A stretch of DNA of 64,000 nt from positions 62,001 through 126,000 of the forward strand of contig PDPE01000032.1 in NCBI GenBank assembly GCA_002747395.1, in the 5' to 3' direction. The translations under genes and the position numbers were made by a program. The DNA is from Pseudomonadota bacterium (GTDB lineage: Bacteria > Pseudomonadota > Gammaproteobacteria > Pseudomonadales > Oleiphilaceae). Of this stretch, positions 10,278 to 19,215 are shown piece after piece. Under the pieces are notes generated by a model. The model saw nothing but the letters and a program-made list of their open reading frames with translations. It had not been told where the DNA came from and made no database searches. Each line of letters opens with the position of its first letter. The first letter of the stretch is position 1.

Positions 10278-10876
10278 TCCTTGATTGCCAACAGCAATGC
10301 CTGCCCGGCGAGGTCATCCAGAGACATTCCTCCCTCCGGCCGGAACCAGGTCGCAGTCCAGCTGAGTGCTCCGGTCAGAAACCGCCGGAGCGTAAAGGTG
10401 TCCCCGACGATTGAACCTTCCGCTTTCGCCTGATTCAATGCATCCATCCACAGCTGCTCATAGATTCCCCGCAGCTTTAGAATCCGGCTCTGGCTTTCCT
10501 CACTCAGGCTTCGCCATTCGTACACAAGCACGGTCATCGCTTCGCCGGTCTTGCCGGTAATGGATTCGAGCTCACACCTGATCAGTGCCAACACTTGCTC
10601 CTTTCCGGTTACACAATCAGCCAGGGCGCGGCGCATTAACGCCGTATTGTATAAAATCGTCTCCTCCATGACGGCACGCAGTATCTCCTCCTTGGTTTTG
10701 AAGTGATGGAAAATACTGCCGGACTGTATCCCGACCTCCGCAGCCAGCTCCCTGACGGTGGTTCGCTCGTAGCCGTGCACTTTGAAGAGGTGGGCCGCCT
10801 TCACCAAAAGTCGCCCCCGGGCCGACGAAGGATCGGTGATACTGCCATTTTCTATCAGATTTTTTAGCTCATTCAT
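10274..10876 (-). CDS. TetR-family regulator, probably AtuR-like
   Basis: About 200 residues. An N-terminal helix-turn-helix (TTVRELAAEVGIQSGSIFHH, then FKTKEEIL) is typical of TetR repressors, and the helical C-terminal ligand domain resembles acyl-CoA-responsive members. I placed the start at the ATG before NELKNLIEN, because the 21 codons upstream do not resemble the family and would extend into the promoter. It diverges from atuC, and a palindrome lies between them at 10995. By analogy with AtuR of Pseudomonas aeruginosa it is probably the local repressor, lifted by an acyl-CoA intermediate. That role is inferred from position. Confidence 0.8.
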   Translation of the reverse strand: MNELKNLIENGSITDPSSARGRLLVKAAHLFKVHGYERTTVRELAAEVGIQSGSIFHHFKTKEEILRAVMEETILYNTALMRRALADCVTGKEQVLALIRCELESITGKTGEAMTVLVYEWRSLSEESQSRILKLRGIYEQLWMDALNQAKAEGSIVGDTFTLRRFLTGALSWTATWFRPEGGMSLDDLAGQALLLAIKD

Positions 10877-10994
10877 TGACGATTTCAAGTCCCTTTCTCT
10901 CTCAAAACAGGCTCTCAAAGCAGGCACTGTATCCCGCAAAACCCCGATGTTACGCTATTGACTCCAGTGTAATAACAAAATTTCCACTTTACAA

Positions 10995-11012
10995 ACCAAG
11001 CGCTTGCTTGGT
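10995..11012. promoter_or_regulatory. Palindromic operator candidate between the TetR gene and atuC
   Basis: The 18-bp sequence ACCAAGC-GCTT-GCTTGGT has perfect 7-bp arms, the size and symmetry of a TetR-family operator. It lies 119 bases upstream of the TetR start and 159 bases upstream of the atuC start, so it could control both. AtuR of P. aeruginosa is reported to bind inverted repeats in the corresponding intergenic region. I have not matched the base sequence to that site. The rest of the gap (11013-11170) is AT-rich and has a small GCCC-TAC-GGGC hairpin near 11109. Confidence 0.6.
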
Positions 11013-11170
11013 ATGTTTGCCATTACCCTGTTTTCACTACCGACAGGTAGTAAACAATGATCAGACGTAACTATATATAACTATTTATACCTGACTATTT
11101 ATTATTGCCCTACGGGCATTAGCCCAAAGCATAAGAAATCACAGTATCAAAAACCAAAGCGAACAGAATC

Positions 11171-12787
11171 ATGCCTGCAATCCGATCACAAATTGATGTC
11201 CATTCCGCCGAGTTCAACCAAAACAGAGAGGCAATGCTCGCCTGCATTGACGAGTTCCGATCCATCGAAGACAGGGTGGTCGAGAAAGCGAACCAGGCGA
11301 AAGAGAAATTTCACAAACGAGGCAAACTGCTTCCCCGTGAGAGGCTCAACCTGCTGCTGGATCGCAATGCCCCGTTTCTGGAACTCTGCTCACTGGCCGG
11401 TTATAAAATGCACGATGACAAGGACGGTTCGATGGCAGGTGGCGGTATTATTGCCGGCATCGGCTATGTCGAGGGAATACGCAGCATGATTGTGATAAAT
11501 AACAGCGCAATCAAAGGTGGCACTATCTCCCCTGCCGGGCTGGACAAGTCACTGCGCGTTCAGGCAATCGCCATGGAAAACAAACTGCCGTTACTCACCC
11601 TGGCTGAAAGCGGCGGTGCCAACCTGAACTATGCCACCGATGTTTTTGTTCCCGGAGCCAGGGCATTTGCCAACCAGGCCAGAATGTCAGCCGCAGGGCT
11701 GCCCCAGATTACAGTGGTGCACGGTAATGCGACTGCTGGAGGTGCTTATCAGCCTGGTCTTTCCGACTATGTAGTCACAGTGCGGGGCAAGGCAAAACTC
11801 TTTCTTGCCGGCCCCCCCCTGTTAAAAGCCGCCACAGGCGAAATCGCCTCGGATGAAGAACTGGGTGGTGCGGAAATGCACTCACAAATAGCCGGAACTG
11901 CTGAATTTCTGGCGGAGGACGATGCCGATGGTATACGCATCGCTCGGGAAATCATGGCCAGTCTGCCCTGGAACCGGCAATTGCCAGCACTGCCACCCAA
12001 AAACTGGAGGGCTCCTCACTATCCGGCAGAAGAACTGTTGGGCGTGGTGCCGGATGACCCGAAAAAACCCTATGACGTACGGGAAATCATTGCCCGCATT
12101 GCGGACAATTCGGACTTTCTGGATTTCAAGCCGGAATTTGATCATCAAACCCTGTGCGGGTTTCTGAAAATTGAAGGCCATAGCTGTGGGATCATCGGTA
12201 ACAACGGGCCGATTACCCCCAGGGGCGCAGCCAAAGCGGCTCAGTTTATCCAGCTTTGTGAACAGTCCAATACGGCGATTCTGTTTTTTCACAACACCAC
12301 AGGATTTATGGTGGGTACAGACTCCGAACAAAATGGAGTCATCAAGCATGGTGCCAAAATGATTCAGGCAGTAGCCAATGCACAGGTGCCCAAACTGACC
12401 ATTGTCGTGGGTGGCTCTTACGGGGCTGGTAACTATGCCATGTGCGGTCGCGGTCTGGATCCACGCTTTATTTTTGCCTGGCCCAACAGCAAAACTGCGG
12501 TAATGGGTGGCGCCCAGGCAGGCAAGGTGCTGCGCATCGTGACCGAGGAAAAGCAAACAAAAACGGGAATGACTCCAGACCCGAAAATGCTGGATGCCAT
12601 TGAAAAAGCCACAGCAGAAAAGCTCGACAAAGGCTCAACTGCCCTGTTCGGCACTGCAAGGCTCTGGGATGACGGTTTAATCGACCCGAGGGACACACGG
12701 AAGTTACTGGCCTACCTGCTGGACATCTGTGCCGAAGCCACCATACGACCCGTACGCACCAATACCTTTGGTGTGGCCAGACTGTAA
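11171..12787 (+). CDS. atuC: Geranyl-CoA carboxylase beta subunit (carboxyltransferase)
   Basis: 538 residues, the length of AtuC. It transfers carboxyl from biotin to the methyl branch of an enoyl-CoA. The N-terminal opening (SQIDVHSAEFNQNR) and the carboxyltransferase motifs GGGIIAGIGYVEG and TAGGAYQPGLSDYVV are visible, with the second half-domain carrying GGSYGAGNYAMCGRG. The wording around TAGGAYQPGLSD favours geranyl-CoA over methylcrotonyl-CoA carboxylase, which usually reads TAGGAYVPAMSD. Gene order here (carboxylase beta, dehydrogenase, hydratase, carboxylase alpha) matches atuCDEF, not liuABCD, where the dehydrogenase comes first. Substrate choice remains an inference. Confidence 0.88.
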   Translation: MPAIRSQIDVHSAEFNQNREAMLACIDEFRSIEDRVVEKANQAKEKFHKRGKLLPRERLNLLLDRNAPFLELCSLAGYKMHDDKDGSMAGGGIIAGIGYVEGIRSMIVINNSAIKGGTISPAGLDKSLRVQAIAMENKLPLLTLAESGGANLNYATDVFVPGARAFANQARMSAAGLPQITVVHGNATAGGAYQPGLSDYVVTVRGKAKLFLAGPPLLKAATGEIASDEELGGAEMHSQIAGTAEFLAEDDADGIRIAREIMASLPWNRQLPALPPKNWRAPHYPAEELLGVVPDDPKKPYDVREIIARIADNSDFLDFKPEFDHQTLCGFLKIEGHSCGIIGNNGPITPRGAAKAAQFIQLCEQSNTAILFFHNTTGFMVGTDSEQNGVIKHGAKMIQAVANAQVPKLTIVVGGSYGAGNYAMCGRGLDPRFIFAWPNSKTAVMGGAQAGKVLRIVTEEKQTKTGMTPDPKMLDAIEKATAEKLDKGSTALFGTARLWDDGLIDPRDTRKLLAYLLDICAEATIRPVRTNTFGVARL

Positions 12788-12901
12788 ATGCGTGGCACAA
12801 GGCGATCACGCATAGGGATAACGCTGTTTGCACTGTATCCGGCAGCATCAAAAAGACAGTAGCACCATCAAATAGACAATAAAGAACGAGGCAACAAAAC
12901 C

Positions 12902-14059
12902 ATGTTATTCACTCAGGAACACAAGGAAATCCGCAGAACCGTCAGTAATTTTGTGGAAAACGAAATCAACCCCTATGTAGATGAGTGGGAAAAGGCCGGT
13001 GAATTTCCCATCCATGAACTCTTCAAAAAACTGGGCAACCTGGGTCTGCTGGGTATCAGCAAACCGGAAAAATACGGCGGTATGGGGCTGGATTACAGTT
13101 ACAACCTGGTGGCCGCAGAAGAATTGGGGTCAATTCACTGTGGCGGCGTCCCGCTTGCCATCGGCGTGCAAACGGATATGTGCACGCCGGCACTGGCGCG
13201 CTTTGGTTCGGAGGAGATCAAACAGGAATTTCTTGTTCCTGCCATCCGGGGTGAGGCCATTGGCTGCATTGGTGTCAGTGAACCGGAAGCCGGTTCCGAT
13301 GTGGCCGGACTGAAAACATCCGCCAGAAAAGACGGTGATGACTACATTATCAACGGTACAAAAATGTGGATTACCAACGCACCCAGGGCTGACTTTATCT
13401 GCCTGCTTGCCAACACCTCTGACGACAAGGTTCACAAGAACAAATCACTCATCGTCGTACCCATGAACACCCCCGGTATAGAAGTCGCACCGCGCCTGGA
13501 CAAACTGGGAATGCGCTCCTCCGAAACCGCCCAGATATTTTTTGATGATGTGCGCGTTCCCCAACGCAATCGCATTGGTGCAGAAGGCACAGGGTTTATG
13601 ATGCAAATGATGCAATTCCAGGAAGAACGCATGTGGGGTGCAACCAATGCGCTGAAAGCAATGGAAAACTGTATTGTCCAGACCATCGACTATTGTCGGG
13701 AACGGAAAACCTTCGGCCAGCCATTGATAGACAATCAGGCCATTCACTTCCGAATGGCAGAATTACAGACAGAAGTCGCCTGTTTACGGGCACTGATCTA
13801 TCAGGCATGTGAGCTGTACATCGAAGGTAAGGATGCCACTCAATTGGCCTCGATGGCCAAACTCAAAGCCGGTCGTCTGGGGCGGGAAGTCACCGACAGT
13901 TGCCTGCAGTACTGGGGTGGCATGGGCTATATGTGGGATAACCCGGTATCACGCACTTATCGTGATCTTCGACTGGTCTCCATCGGTGGCGGCGCGGATG
14001 AAATCATGTTGGGCATTATCTGTAAACTGATGGGAATACTCCCCGGCAAGAAATCTTGA
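12902..14059 (+). CDS. atuD: Citronellyl-CoA dehydrogenase (acyl-CoA dehydrogenase)
   Basis: 385 residues, a complete FAD-dependent acyl-CoA dehydrogenase. FAD and substrate motifs include IGCIGVSEPEAGSDVAG and KMWITNAPRADF; the C-terminal end has YWGGMGYMWDNPVSRTYRD. The usual glutamate base region and final helices are present. It should introduce the double bond that turns citronellyl-CoA into geranyl-CoA, the substrate of the carboxylase encoded on both sides. A GAGG Shine-Dalgarno precedes the ATG. A 114-base gap separates it from atuC, longer than the other spacings in the operon. Confidence 0.85.
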   Translation: MLFTQEHKEIRRTVSNFVENEINPYVDEWEKAGEFPIHELFKKLGNLGLLGISKPEKYGGMGLDYSYNLVAAEELGSIHCGGVPLAIGVQTDMCTPALARFGSEEIKQEFLVPAIRGEAIGCIGVSEPEAGSDVAGLKTSARKDGDDYIINGTKMWITNAPRADFICLLANTSDDKVHKNKSLIVVPMNTPGIEVAPRLDKLGMRSSETAQIFFDDVRVPQRNRIGAEGTGFMMQMMQFQEERMWGATNALKAMENCIVQTIDYCRERKTFGQPLIDNQAIHFRMAELQTEVACLRALIYQACELYIEGKDATQLASMAKLKAGRLGREVTDSCLQYWGGMGYMWDNPVSRTYRDLRLVSIGGGADEIMLGIICKLMGILPGKKS

Positions 14060-14073
14060 TCAGGAATCTGGAA

Positions 14074-14901
14074 ATGAGCGAATTGATATTACCACAGACC
14101 GACACCCTGCTGCTTGAACACAAAGATCATGCCCTGCTGGTGACTCTCAACCGACCTGAAGTAAAAAACGCCATGAGCCTGCAAATGGTGCATGAGCTAA
14201 TGGCTGTTTTCAAGGCCGCGGCAACCGACCTGAGTATCAGATCCATTGTGCTGCGAGGTGCAGAAGGAAATTTCTGTTCCGGAGGCGATATTAACGATAT
14301 GGCCAGCGCACGCGGCGCCCTGGCCGGCAAACAGGATACCGACACTGACCCTTTCTATCATCTGAACCGGGAATTTGGCCGCCTGATCACCACGGCGAAC
14401 GCCTCCCCCCAAGTGGTTGTTACCGTACTGGAAGGTGCCGTACTGGGCGGCGGATTCGGCCTGGCCTGTGTCTCGGATGTAGCCATTGCTTCACAAAGAG
14501 CCAGATTCGGCTTGCCGGAAACCGGCCTGGGTATTCCACCGGCACAAATTGCCCCCTTTGTGGTATCCCGAATCGGCCTGACTCAGGCCAGGCGACTCGC
14601 ACTGCTGGGAGCACGTATTGACGGTGACGAAGCCCTCCGGCTTGGCATTGTCCACTATAGCTGCGCCAGCGAGGCACTCATTGACAGTACGCTGGATGAC
14701 GTATTGCAACAGATTAGACGCTGTGCTCCCCAGGCGAACGCGACAACAAAGGCCTTGATGTTATCAGTCGGTCAACAGCCGCTGGAATCATTGCTGGATC
14801 AGGCTGCCAGAGACTTCTCGGCATCGGTTCAGGGAGCAGAGGGCCAGGAAGGCACAAGAGCATTTATCCAGAAACGGCTTCCGGCCTGGGCAGAAGGCTG
14901 A
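14074..14901 (+). CDS. atuE: Isohexenylglutaconyl-CoA hydratase (enoyl-CoA hydratase family)
   Basis: 275 residues, a crotonase-fold protein. The oxyanion-hole segments read GAEGNFCSGGDINDMAS and LEGAVLGGGFGLACVSDVAI; a conserved glutamate region FGLPETGLGIPPAQI follows. Within an atu pathway it would hydrate the product of geranyl-CoA carboxylase. The ATG at 14074 is chosen because AGGAA sits seven bases upstream. A TTG at 14056 overlapping the end of atuD is less likely. A general enoyl-CoA hydratase is the fallback description. Confidence 0.83.
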   Translation: MSELILPQTDTLLLEHKDHALLVTLNRPEVKNAMSLQMVHELMAVFKAAATDLSIRSIVLRGAEGNFCSGGDINDMASARGALAGKQDTDTDPFYHLNREFGRLITTANASPQVVVTVLEGAVLGGGFGLACVSDVAIASQRARFGLPETGLGIPPAQIAPFVVSRIGLTQARRLALLGARIDGDEALRLGIVHYSCASEALIDSTLDDVLQQIRRCAPQANATTKALMLSVGQQPLESLLDQAARDFSASVQGAEGQEGTRAFIQKRLPAWAEG

Positions 14902-14948
14902 CCAGCAGTGCAATTCAGGACGATAGCCAAATAGCCAAATAAATAAAC

Positions 14949-15048
14949 AAGGTATCTACTCACGCCTCCACGGGCAGTCTGCGCCGGAAGACGCTGTGAA
15001 TACATCCCTGTAAGCTCGACTTTGGCATCCATGCCAAAGACGCTTCCT
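14949..15048 (+). repeat. Dispersed hairpin repeat upstream of and inside the atuF start
   Basis: The segment begins GTATCTACTCACGCC and continues into GTGAATACATCCCTGTAAGC-TCGA, then the perfect hairpin CTTTGGCAT-CC-ATGCCAAAG (15020-15039). The second half has the same architecture as the element at 51465-51568: GTGAA, then (C)rTCCCTG, then GCTCGA, then a stem closing on CAT-CC-ATG, then ACG. The ATG in the right arm at 15031 is the likely start codon of atuF. This looks like a mobile, REP-like repeat inserted in the atuE-atuF gap. Confidence 0.65.
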
Positions 15049-17097
15049 GCCTTTAGCAAAGTCCTTGTCGCCAACCGGGGCGAGATTGCCGTCAGAGTGA
15101 TACGAACCGCCAGACAGATGGGGTTTGACACCGTTGCCGTCTACAGTGAGGCAGATGCCTCTGCTCCGCATACCCTGCTGGCCGATGAAGCGGTCTGTAT
15201 TGGCCCGGCACCTGTCGGAGAAAGCTATTTATGTGCCGACAAAATCATTGATGCCGCAATCCGGACCGGAGCCGATGCCATTCACCCCGGTTATGGATTT
15301 TTGTCAGAAAACGCGGCTTTCGCAGCGCTCTGCCAAAAAAACAGCATTGAATTTATCGGCCCGCCCGAGTCAGCCATTGAATTGATGGGCAGCAAGCGAT
15401 TATCCAAAATTGCCATGATCGATGCCGGAGTCCCCTGTATCCCCGGTTATGAAGGCGAAGATCAGTCAGATGCCACCCTGATTGAACAGGCAACCGAAAT
15501 TGGCGTGCCCGTGATGCTAAAGGCCTCGGCAGGAGGTGGTGGACGGGGAATGCGCCTGGTCAATGACATTGCTGAACTGGCAGATATGATAAAAACCGCA
15601 CGTTCCGAAGCTACCAATGCATTCGGTAGCGGTGAATTGATCATTGAAAAAGCCGTTATCAATCCCCGCCATATCGAAATTCAGGTGTTTGCCGATAAAC
15701 AGGGCAATGTAGTCTACCTGGGCGAACGGGACTGTTCCATTCAACGACGGCATCAAAAGGTCATTGAAGAAGCACCCTCCCCCTTTGTCGATAAAACACT
15801 ACGCGAAAAAATGGGCAAGGCGGCCGTTCAGGCTGCCAAGGCCTGCCAGTATGTGGGAGCGGGCACAGTCGAGTTTCTGGTCGATAATGAAAAGAATTTT
15901 TACTTTCTGGAAATGAACACCCGGTTACAGGTGGAACACCCCGTCACCGAGCTGATTACCGGCACGGATCTGGTCGCCTGGCAGTTGAATGTGGCTATTG
16001 GTTACCCTCTCCCCTTGCATCAGGATGAAATCACGCTGAACGGACACGCCATAGAGGCCCGACTGTATGCGGAAGACCCTGCCGATCAGTTTGTTCCCCA
16101 GACAGGAAAAATCGAACAATGGCTGGCCGCTGAAGGTGAAGGCATACGCATTGATTGCGGTATCTCGTCGCAACAGAAGGTATCACCCTTCTATGACCCC
16201 ATGTTGGCCAAGGTGATCGCCTATGGTGCGAACCGGGAAGAAGCCAGGCGAAGACTGTGCAAGGCTCTGAAACAAAGCACATTGTTTGGAGTCACCGTGA
16301 ACAGCCACTTTTTGCTGGAGACACTCAGCAAACCGGCATTTATTCTGGGCGAAGCAACGACAGGTTTTATTGAGCAACATTGCCAGAATGATGCGTCCAT
16401 GCAACCGCCGGCAATCAATCCTTTGGCATCCGCACTCTGTGCCATCGTGCTCTACCGCAAGTCGTTCAGCCAGCAACAAATGGCTACCCTGCTGAACTGG
16501 CGCAATGCCAACCCCGCACCCTGGCCCTACGAACTCCGAACCGGCGAGATGCTTACCGAACTGTCCCTGTTTGCCGAGGATAACAGCTACAGGGTGATCG
16601 AAAACGACAATACTTCTGTGATTGAAGTTATCTCTGTAGATTCACTGAATACAGCGCCTGACCATTCGGCCGGGCATTCGACCACCCCCGACTTTGGCGA
16701 GATCACCTGGCAACAGGCCGACATTCGTCGGCGATGCCGCTATGCTACGGTCGATGAACAGGTCTACTTGCATCTGGATGGCGTCTATTACCATTATACT
16801 GATCTGACTCACGCCGAAGCCATCAATGAATCTGCCACTGGCAATGGCTGCATTGTGGCAAGCATGGACGGCAATATCGTTGATATTCTGGTCAGCGAGG
16901 GGGAGACCGTCACTTGCGGCCAGACGCTGGTTGTACTGGAAGCCATGAAAATGGAGCATCCCCTGAAGGCCGATATTGACGGTACGCTGGCCAGCCTCAA
17001 TGTGCAGGTAGGTAATCAGGTCAAAATAAGACAAACTTTAGCCACCATCGAGCCGGAAGTGACTGAACAGGAAATGACCGAAAAAAAAGAAGTCTGA
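15031..17097 (+). CDS. atuF: Geranyl-CoA carboxylase alpha subunit (biotin carboxylase plus biotin carrier)
   Basis: About 688 residues. The biotin-carboxylase domain opens with FSKVLVANRGEIAVRVIRTA, has the ATP-grasp glycine loop GGGGRGMRLV and the signature EMNTRLQVEHPVTE. A linker leads to a C-terminal biotinyl domain with the biotinylation lysine in VLEAMKMEHPL (about residue 640). With AtuC it forms the carboxylase. The start is weakly supported: the ATG at 15031 lies inside a dispersed repeat and has no clear Shine-Dalgarno; a TTG at 15022 is the only nearby alternative. The first five or six residues are therefore repeat-derived. Confidence 0.88.
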   Translation: MPKTLPAFSKVLVANRGEIAVRVIRTARQMGFDTVAVYSEADASAPHTLLADEAVCIGPAPVGESYLCADKIIDAAIRTGADAIHPGYGFLSENAAFAALCQKNSIEFIGPPESAIELMGSKRLSKIAMIDAGVPCIPGYEGEDQSDATLIEQATEIGVPVMLKASAGGGGRGMRLVNDIAELADMIKTARSEATNAFGSGELIIEKAVINPRHIEIQVFADKQGNVVYLGERDCSIQRRHQKVIEEAPSPFVDKTLREKMGKAAVQAAKACQYVGAGTVEFLVDNEKNFYFLEMNTRLQVEHPVTELITGTDLVAWQLNVAIGYPLPLHQDEITLNGHAIEARLYAEDPADQFVPQTGKIEQWLAAEGEGIRIDCGISSQQKVSPFYDPMLAKVIAYGANREEARRRLCKALKQSTLFGVTVNSHFLLETLSKPAFILGEATTGFIEQHCQNDASMQPPAINPLASALCAIVLYRKSFSQQQMATLLNWRNANPAPWPYELRTGEMLTELSLFAEDNSYRVIENDNTSVIEVISVDSLNTAPDHSAGHSTTPDFGEITWQQADIRRRCRYATVDEQVYLHLDGVYYHYTDLTHAEAINESATGNGCIVASMDGNIVDILVSEGETVTCGQTLVVLEAMKMEHPLKADIDGTLASLNVQVGNQVKIRQTLATIEPEVTEQEMTEKKEV

Positions 17098-17187
17098 ACA
17101 AAATACGCTTTTCTCCGGTTTGCTTTCTGTCCTGCGATTTTTATAATGCGTGATCAGGATCACCCAAATTCGCAAACGGGAAAGAAA

Positions 17188-17448
17188 ATGAAAAGCAAGG
17201 AAAAGCTGTATCTGGACATAGCAAAAGCCTGCCTGGCAGCCATCAATGAAACAACCGGGGCACCACCAAAAGATGCCTACGAAAAAGTCTATGCGGCCAT
17301 AGACCGCGCAATGCAGGAGCAATTTGGCCCGATAATCAGGTCATACGAACGGGCGGAAAAGGCACTGAAAACCATCAGCGAGCTTGACCGGCAAGAGATC
17401 GATAAAGCCAGGGATATTGCACTGTCTGCCTTGCAGGTTCAGCATTGA
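17188..17448 (+). CDS. Hypothetical small helical protein
   Basis: 86 residues of no family I recognise. It is charged and helical throughout (KEKLYLDIAKACLAAINETT at the start, ending SALQVQH), with no signal peptide or membrane segment, so it is probably cytoplasmic. The ATG at 17188 is preceded by GGGAAAGA; an in-frame ATG at 17146 would add 14 polar residues without a good ribosome site. It stands alone between atuF and the anion channel, on the same strand as both. Function unknown. Confidence 0.6.
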   Translation: MKSKEKLYLDIAKACLAAINETTGAPPKDAYEKVYAAIDRAMQEQFGPIIRSYERAEKALKTISELDRQEIDKARDIALSALQVQH

Positions 17449-17690
17449 CCTGTAACCCGCAATACGCTGCCTTTATGTATTACACTTGTTACACTGCTTT
17501 TGCTTGCTCCGGTCTTCCCGAAATATCAAATTCTGCCGAAAAAAACACAATCGACTGTCTGAAATTGACAAAGATCGTAAAACGCAGAAAAAAAACCGGT
17601 GATAATAGTCTGCGGAATAACCACAGGAAAAGCACTCACTTTGCCATCGTTTAAACCATCACCCAAGCCAACCAAAAGGCACAGAAAGCA

Positions 17691-18692
17691 ATGAATGAAA
17701 CTGCTACAGAAAAAAACCACGATGTTACTCCCCTTGCCTTGAAGGAGCGCCTGGCTTGCGTACCTGTGAACGGGTTTGCCGCTATAATGGGGCTGTCCGG
17801 ATTATCGATTGCCTGGCAGAATATTGCGCCCGCAAGCGGCTTTTCCGTGTTTATCGGCTATCTTCTGGCGAGTGCGACTACACTGTTATTTGCTATCCTT
17901 CTGGTTTCCTATTTCAGGAAATACCAGACTCATCCGGAAAAGGTAAAGCAAGAGTTTCAGCATACGCTGCTGCTCAATTTTTTCCCTGCCATATCCATGA
18001 GTATCCTGTTAATGGCAATTATCTGGCATACCGCTCTGCCCCGGATTGCAACGCTGCTCTGGCTCACCGGTGCAGTACTGCAACTGACGCTGACTCTGCA
18101 TGTGCTGAACCGATGGCTGTTCAAAGAGGGAGTCTCACTGACTGACATTAACCCCACCTGGTTCATCCCGGTGGTAGGAAATATTGTTGCACCGATTGGA
18201 GGTGCCTACCTCGGGTTCCAGGAATCAAGCTGGTTCTTTTTCTCGATTGGTATTTTTTTCTGGGTCGTGCTGTCCACGCTTATTTTTCTAAGGCTGTTTT
18301 TCCGGGAACCGGGGTTGCCTGCTCCGATGCTCCCTACACTGTTTATTTTTCTTGCTCCTCCGTCACTCACACTGGTTTCTTATGCCGGTCTGGTCGGTAC
18401 GCTCGATGCCGCAGCCCACTTTTTTTACTATATAGCCCTGTTCACCGCTCTGTTATTACTCACTAATTATCACCGTTTCGTTCAGGCACCCTTTTCTCTG
18501 GCCAGCTGGGCCTATTCATTTCCATCAGCCGCATTCACCGTCGCTACGATAAAAGTAGCCGCTGTGAGTGGCAATGCCGTATTCTGGTGGTTTTCCTGCC
18601 TGCTACTGATTTTGCTAACTGCACTGATGGCCTGGCTTGTCATAAAAACCGCAAAAGCATTTATCAACAACAAGATTTGTGTACCGGAATAG
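17691..18692 (+). CDS. SLAC1/TDT-family anion channel or transporter (TehA-like)
   Basis: 333 residues with about ten hydrophobic segments, an inner-membrane protein of the tellurite-resistance/dicarboxylate transporter family. The opening LKERLACVPVNGFAAIMGLSG and the internal NPTWFIPVVGNIVAP-type segment are characteristic. Family members carry small anions, including chloride, nitrate, malate and, in fungi (Ssu1), sulfite. The genes that follow encode sulfur-transfer-like proteins, so export of sulfite or another sulfur anion is a reasonable guess but unproven. The start is the ATG at 17691 with AAAGG-type sequence shortly upstream. Confidence 0.82.
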   Translation: MNETATEKNHDVTPLALKERLACVPVNGFAAIMGLSGLSIAWQNIAPASGFSVFIGYLLASATTLLFAILLVSYFRKYQTHPEKVKQEFQHTLLLNFFPAISMSILLMAIIWHTALPRIATLLWLTGAVLQLTLTLHVLNRWLFKEGVSLTDINPTWFIPVVGNIVAPIGGAYLGFQESSWFFFSIGIFFWVVLSTLIFLRLFFREPGLPAPMLPTLFIFLAPPSLTLVSYAGLVGTLDAAAHFFYYIALFTALLLLTNYHRFVQAPFSLASWAYSFPSAAFTVATIKVAAVSGNAVFWWFSCLLLILLTALMAWLVIKTAKAFINNKICVPE

Positions 18693-18738
18693 TTGACTGA
18701 ACAACTCCGTTTTTTAACCGTGAAAAAGGAAGGCATTG

Positions 18739-19188
18739 ATGATGAAAATCAAACCGACTATTCAAATATCACTTTTGTTTTTACTAACAAGTCTGTTTGC
18801 CACAGGCACTATTGCCGATACCGGAAAAGTCCCAAACACACTGGTGATACTATCCAGTAACTCTTTACAAACCCAGGGCATGGCGATGGTGCTGGGTAAC
18901 ACCATGCAGGCACAGGGAGCCAGGGTGCGGGTGTTGCTTTGTGACGAAGCGGGTGACCTGGCACTGGCGAAAAAGGCAGACAACCAAAAGCTGAAACCCA
19001 AAAATGTATCCCCCAAAATGCTGCTTGGCAAGCTGCGCAAGGGAGGAGCCAGCGTTAGTGTATGTGCTCTCTATTTACCTAATAGCAACTATACCAAGGC
19101 AGACCTGATGAAAGGAGTTGGCGTTGCCAAACCGCCTGAAATTGCAGCGCTTATGCTGGACAAAAACACCAGAGTGTTTACTTTTTAA
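18739..19188 (+). CDS. Exported DsrE-like protein
   Basis: About 149 residues with a hydrophobic signal peptide (IQISLLFLLTSLFATGTIA), so probably periplasmic. The mature part follows the DsrE/YchN fold: a nucleotide-like first strand NTLVILSSNS, a RVRVLLCDEAGDLAL segment with Cys68, and GASVSVCALYLPN with Cys109. Cysteines at these places are candidates for carrying persulfide sulfur, as in the DsrE family. It lies 46 bases after the channel gene and 27 bases before the rhodanese gene, in one apparent operon. An ATG one codon later is an equally good start. Confidence 0.75.
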   Translation: MMKIKPTIQISLLFLLTSLFATGTIADTGKVPNTLVILSSNSLQTQGMAMVLGNTMQAQGARVRVLLCDEAGDLALAKKADNQKLKPKNVSPKMLLGKLRKGGASVSVCALYLPNSNYTKADLMKGVGVAKPPEIAALMLDKNTRVFTF

Positions 19189-19215
19189 ACGATCCATTTG
19201 GTCGGGGGAAATATA

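Noticed and set aside
11171..17097. Leucine/isovalerate (liu) operon as the identity of the acyl-CoA cluster
   Set aside because: liu operons start with the dehydrogenase and usually end with a lyase (liuE). Here the carboxylase beta subunit comes first, no lyase is present, and the carboxylase motif reads YQPGLSD.
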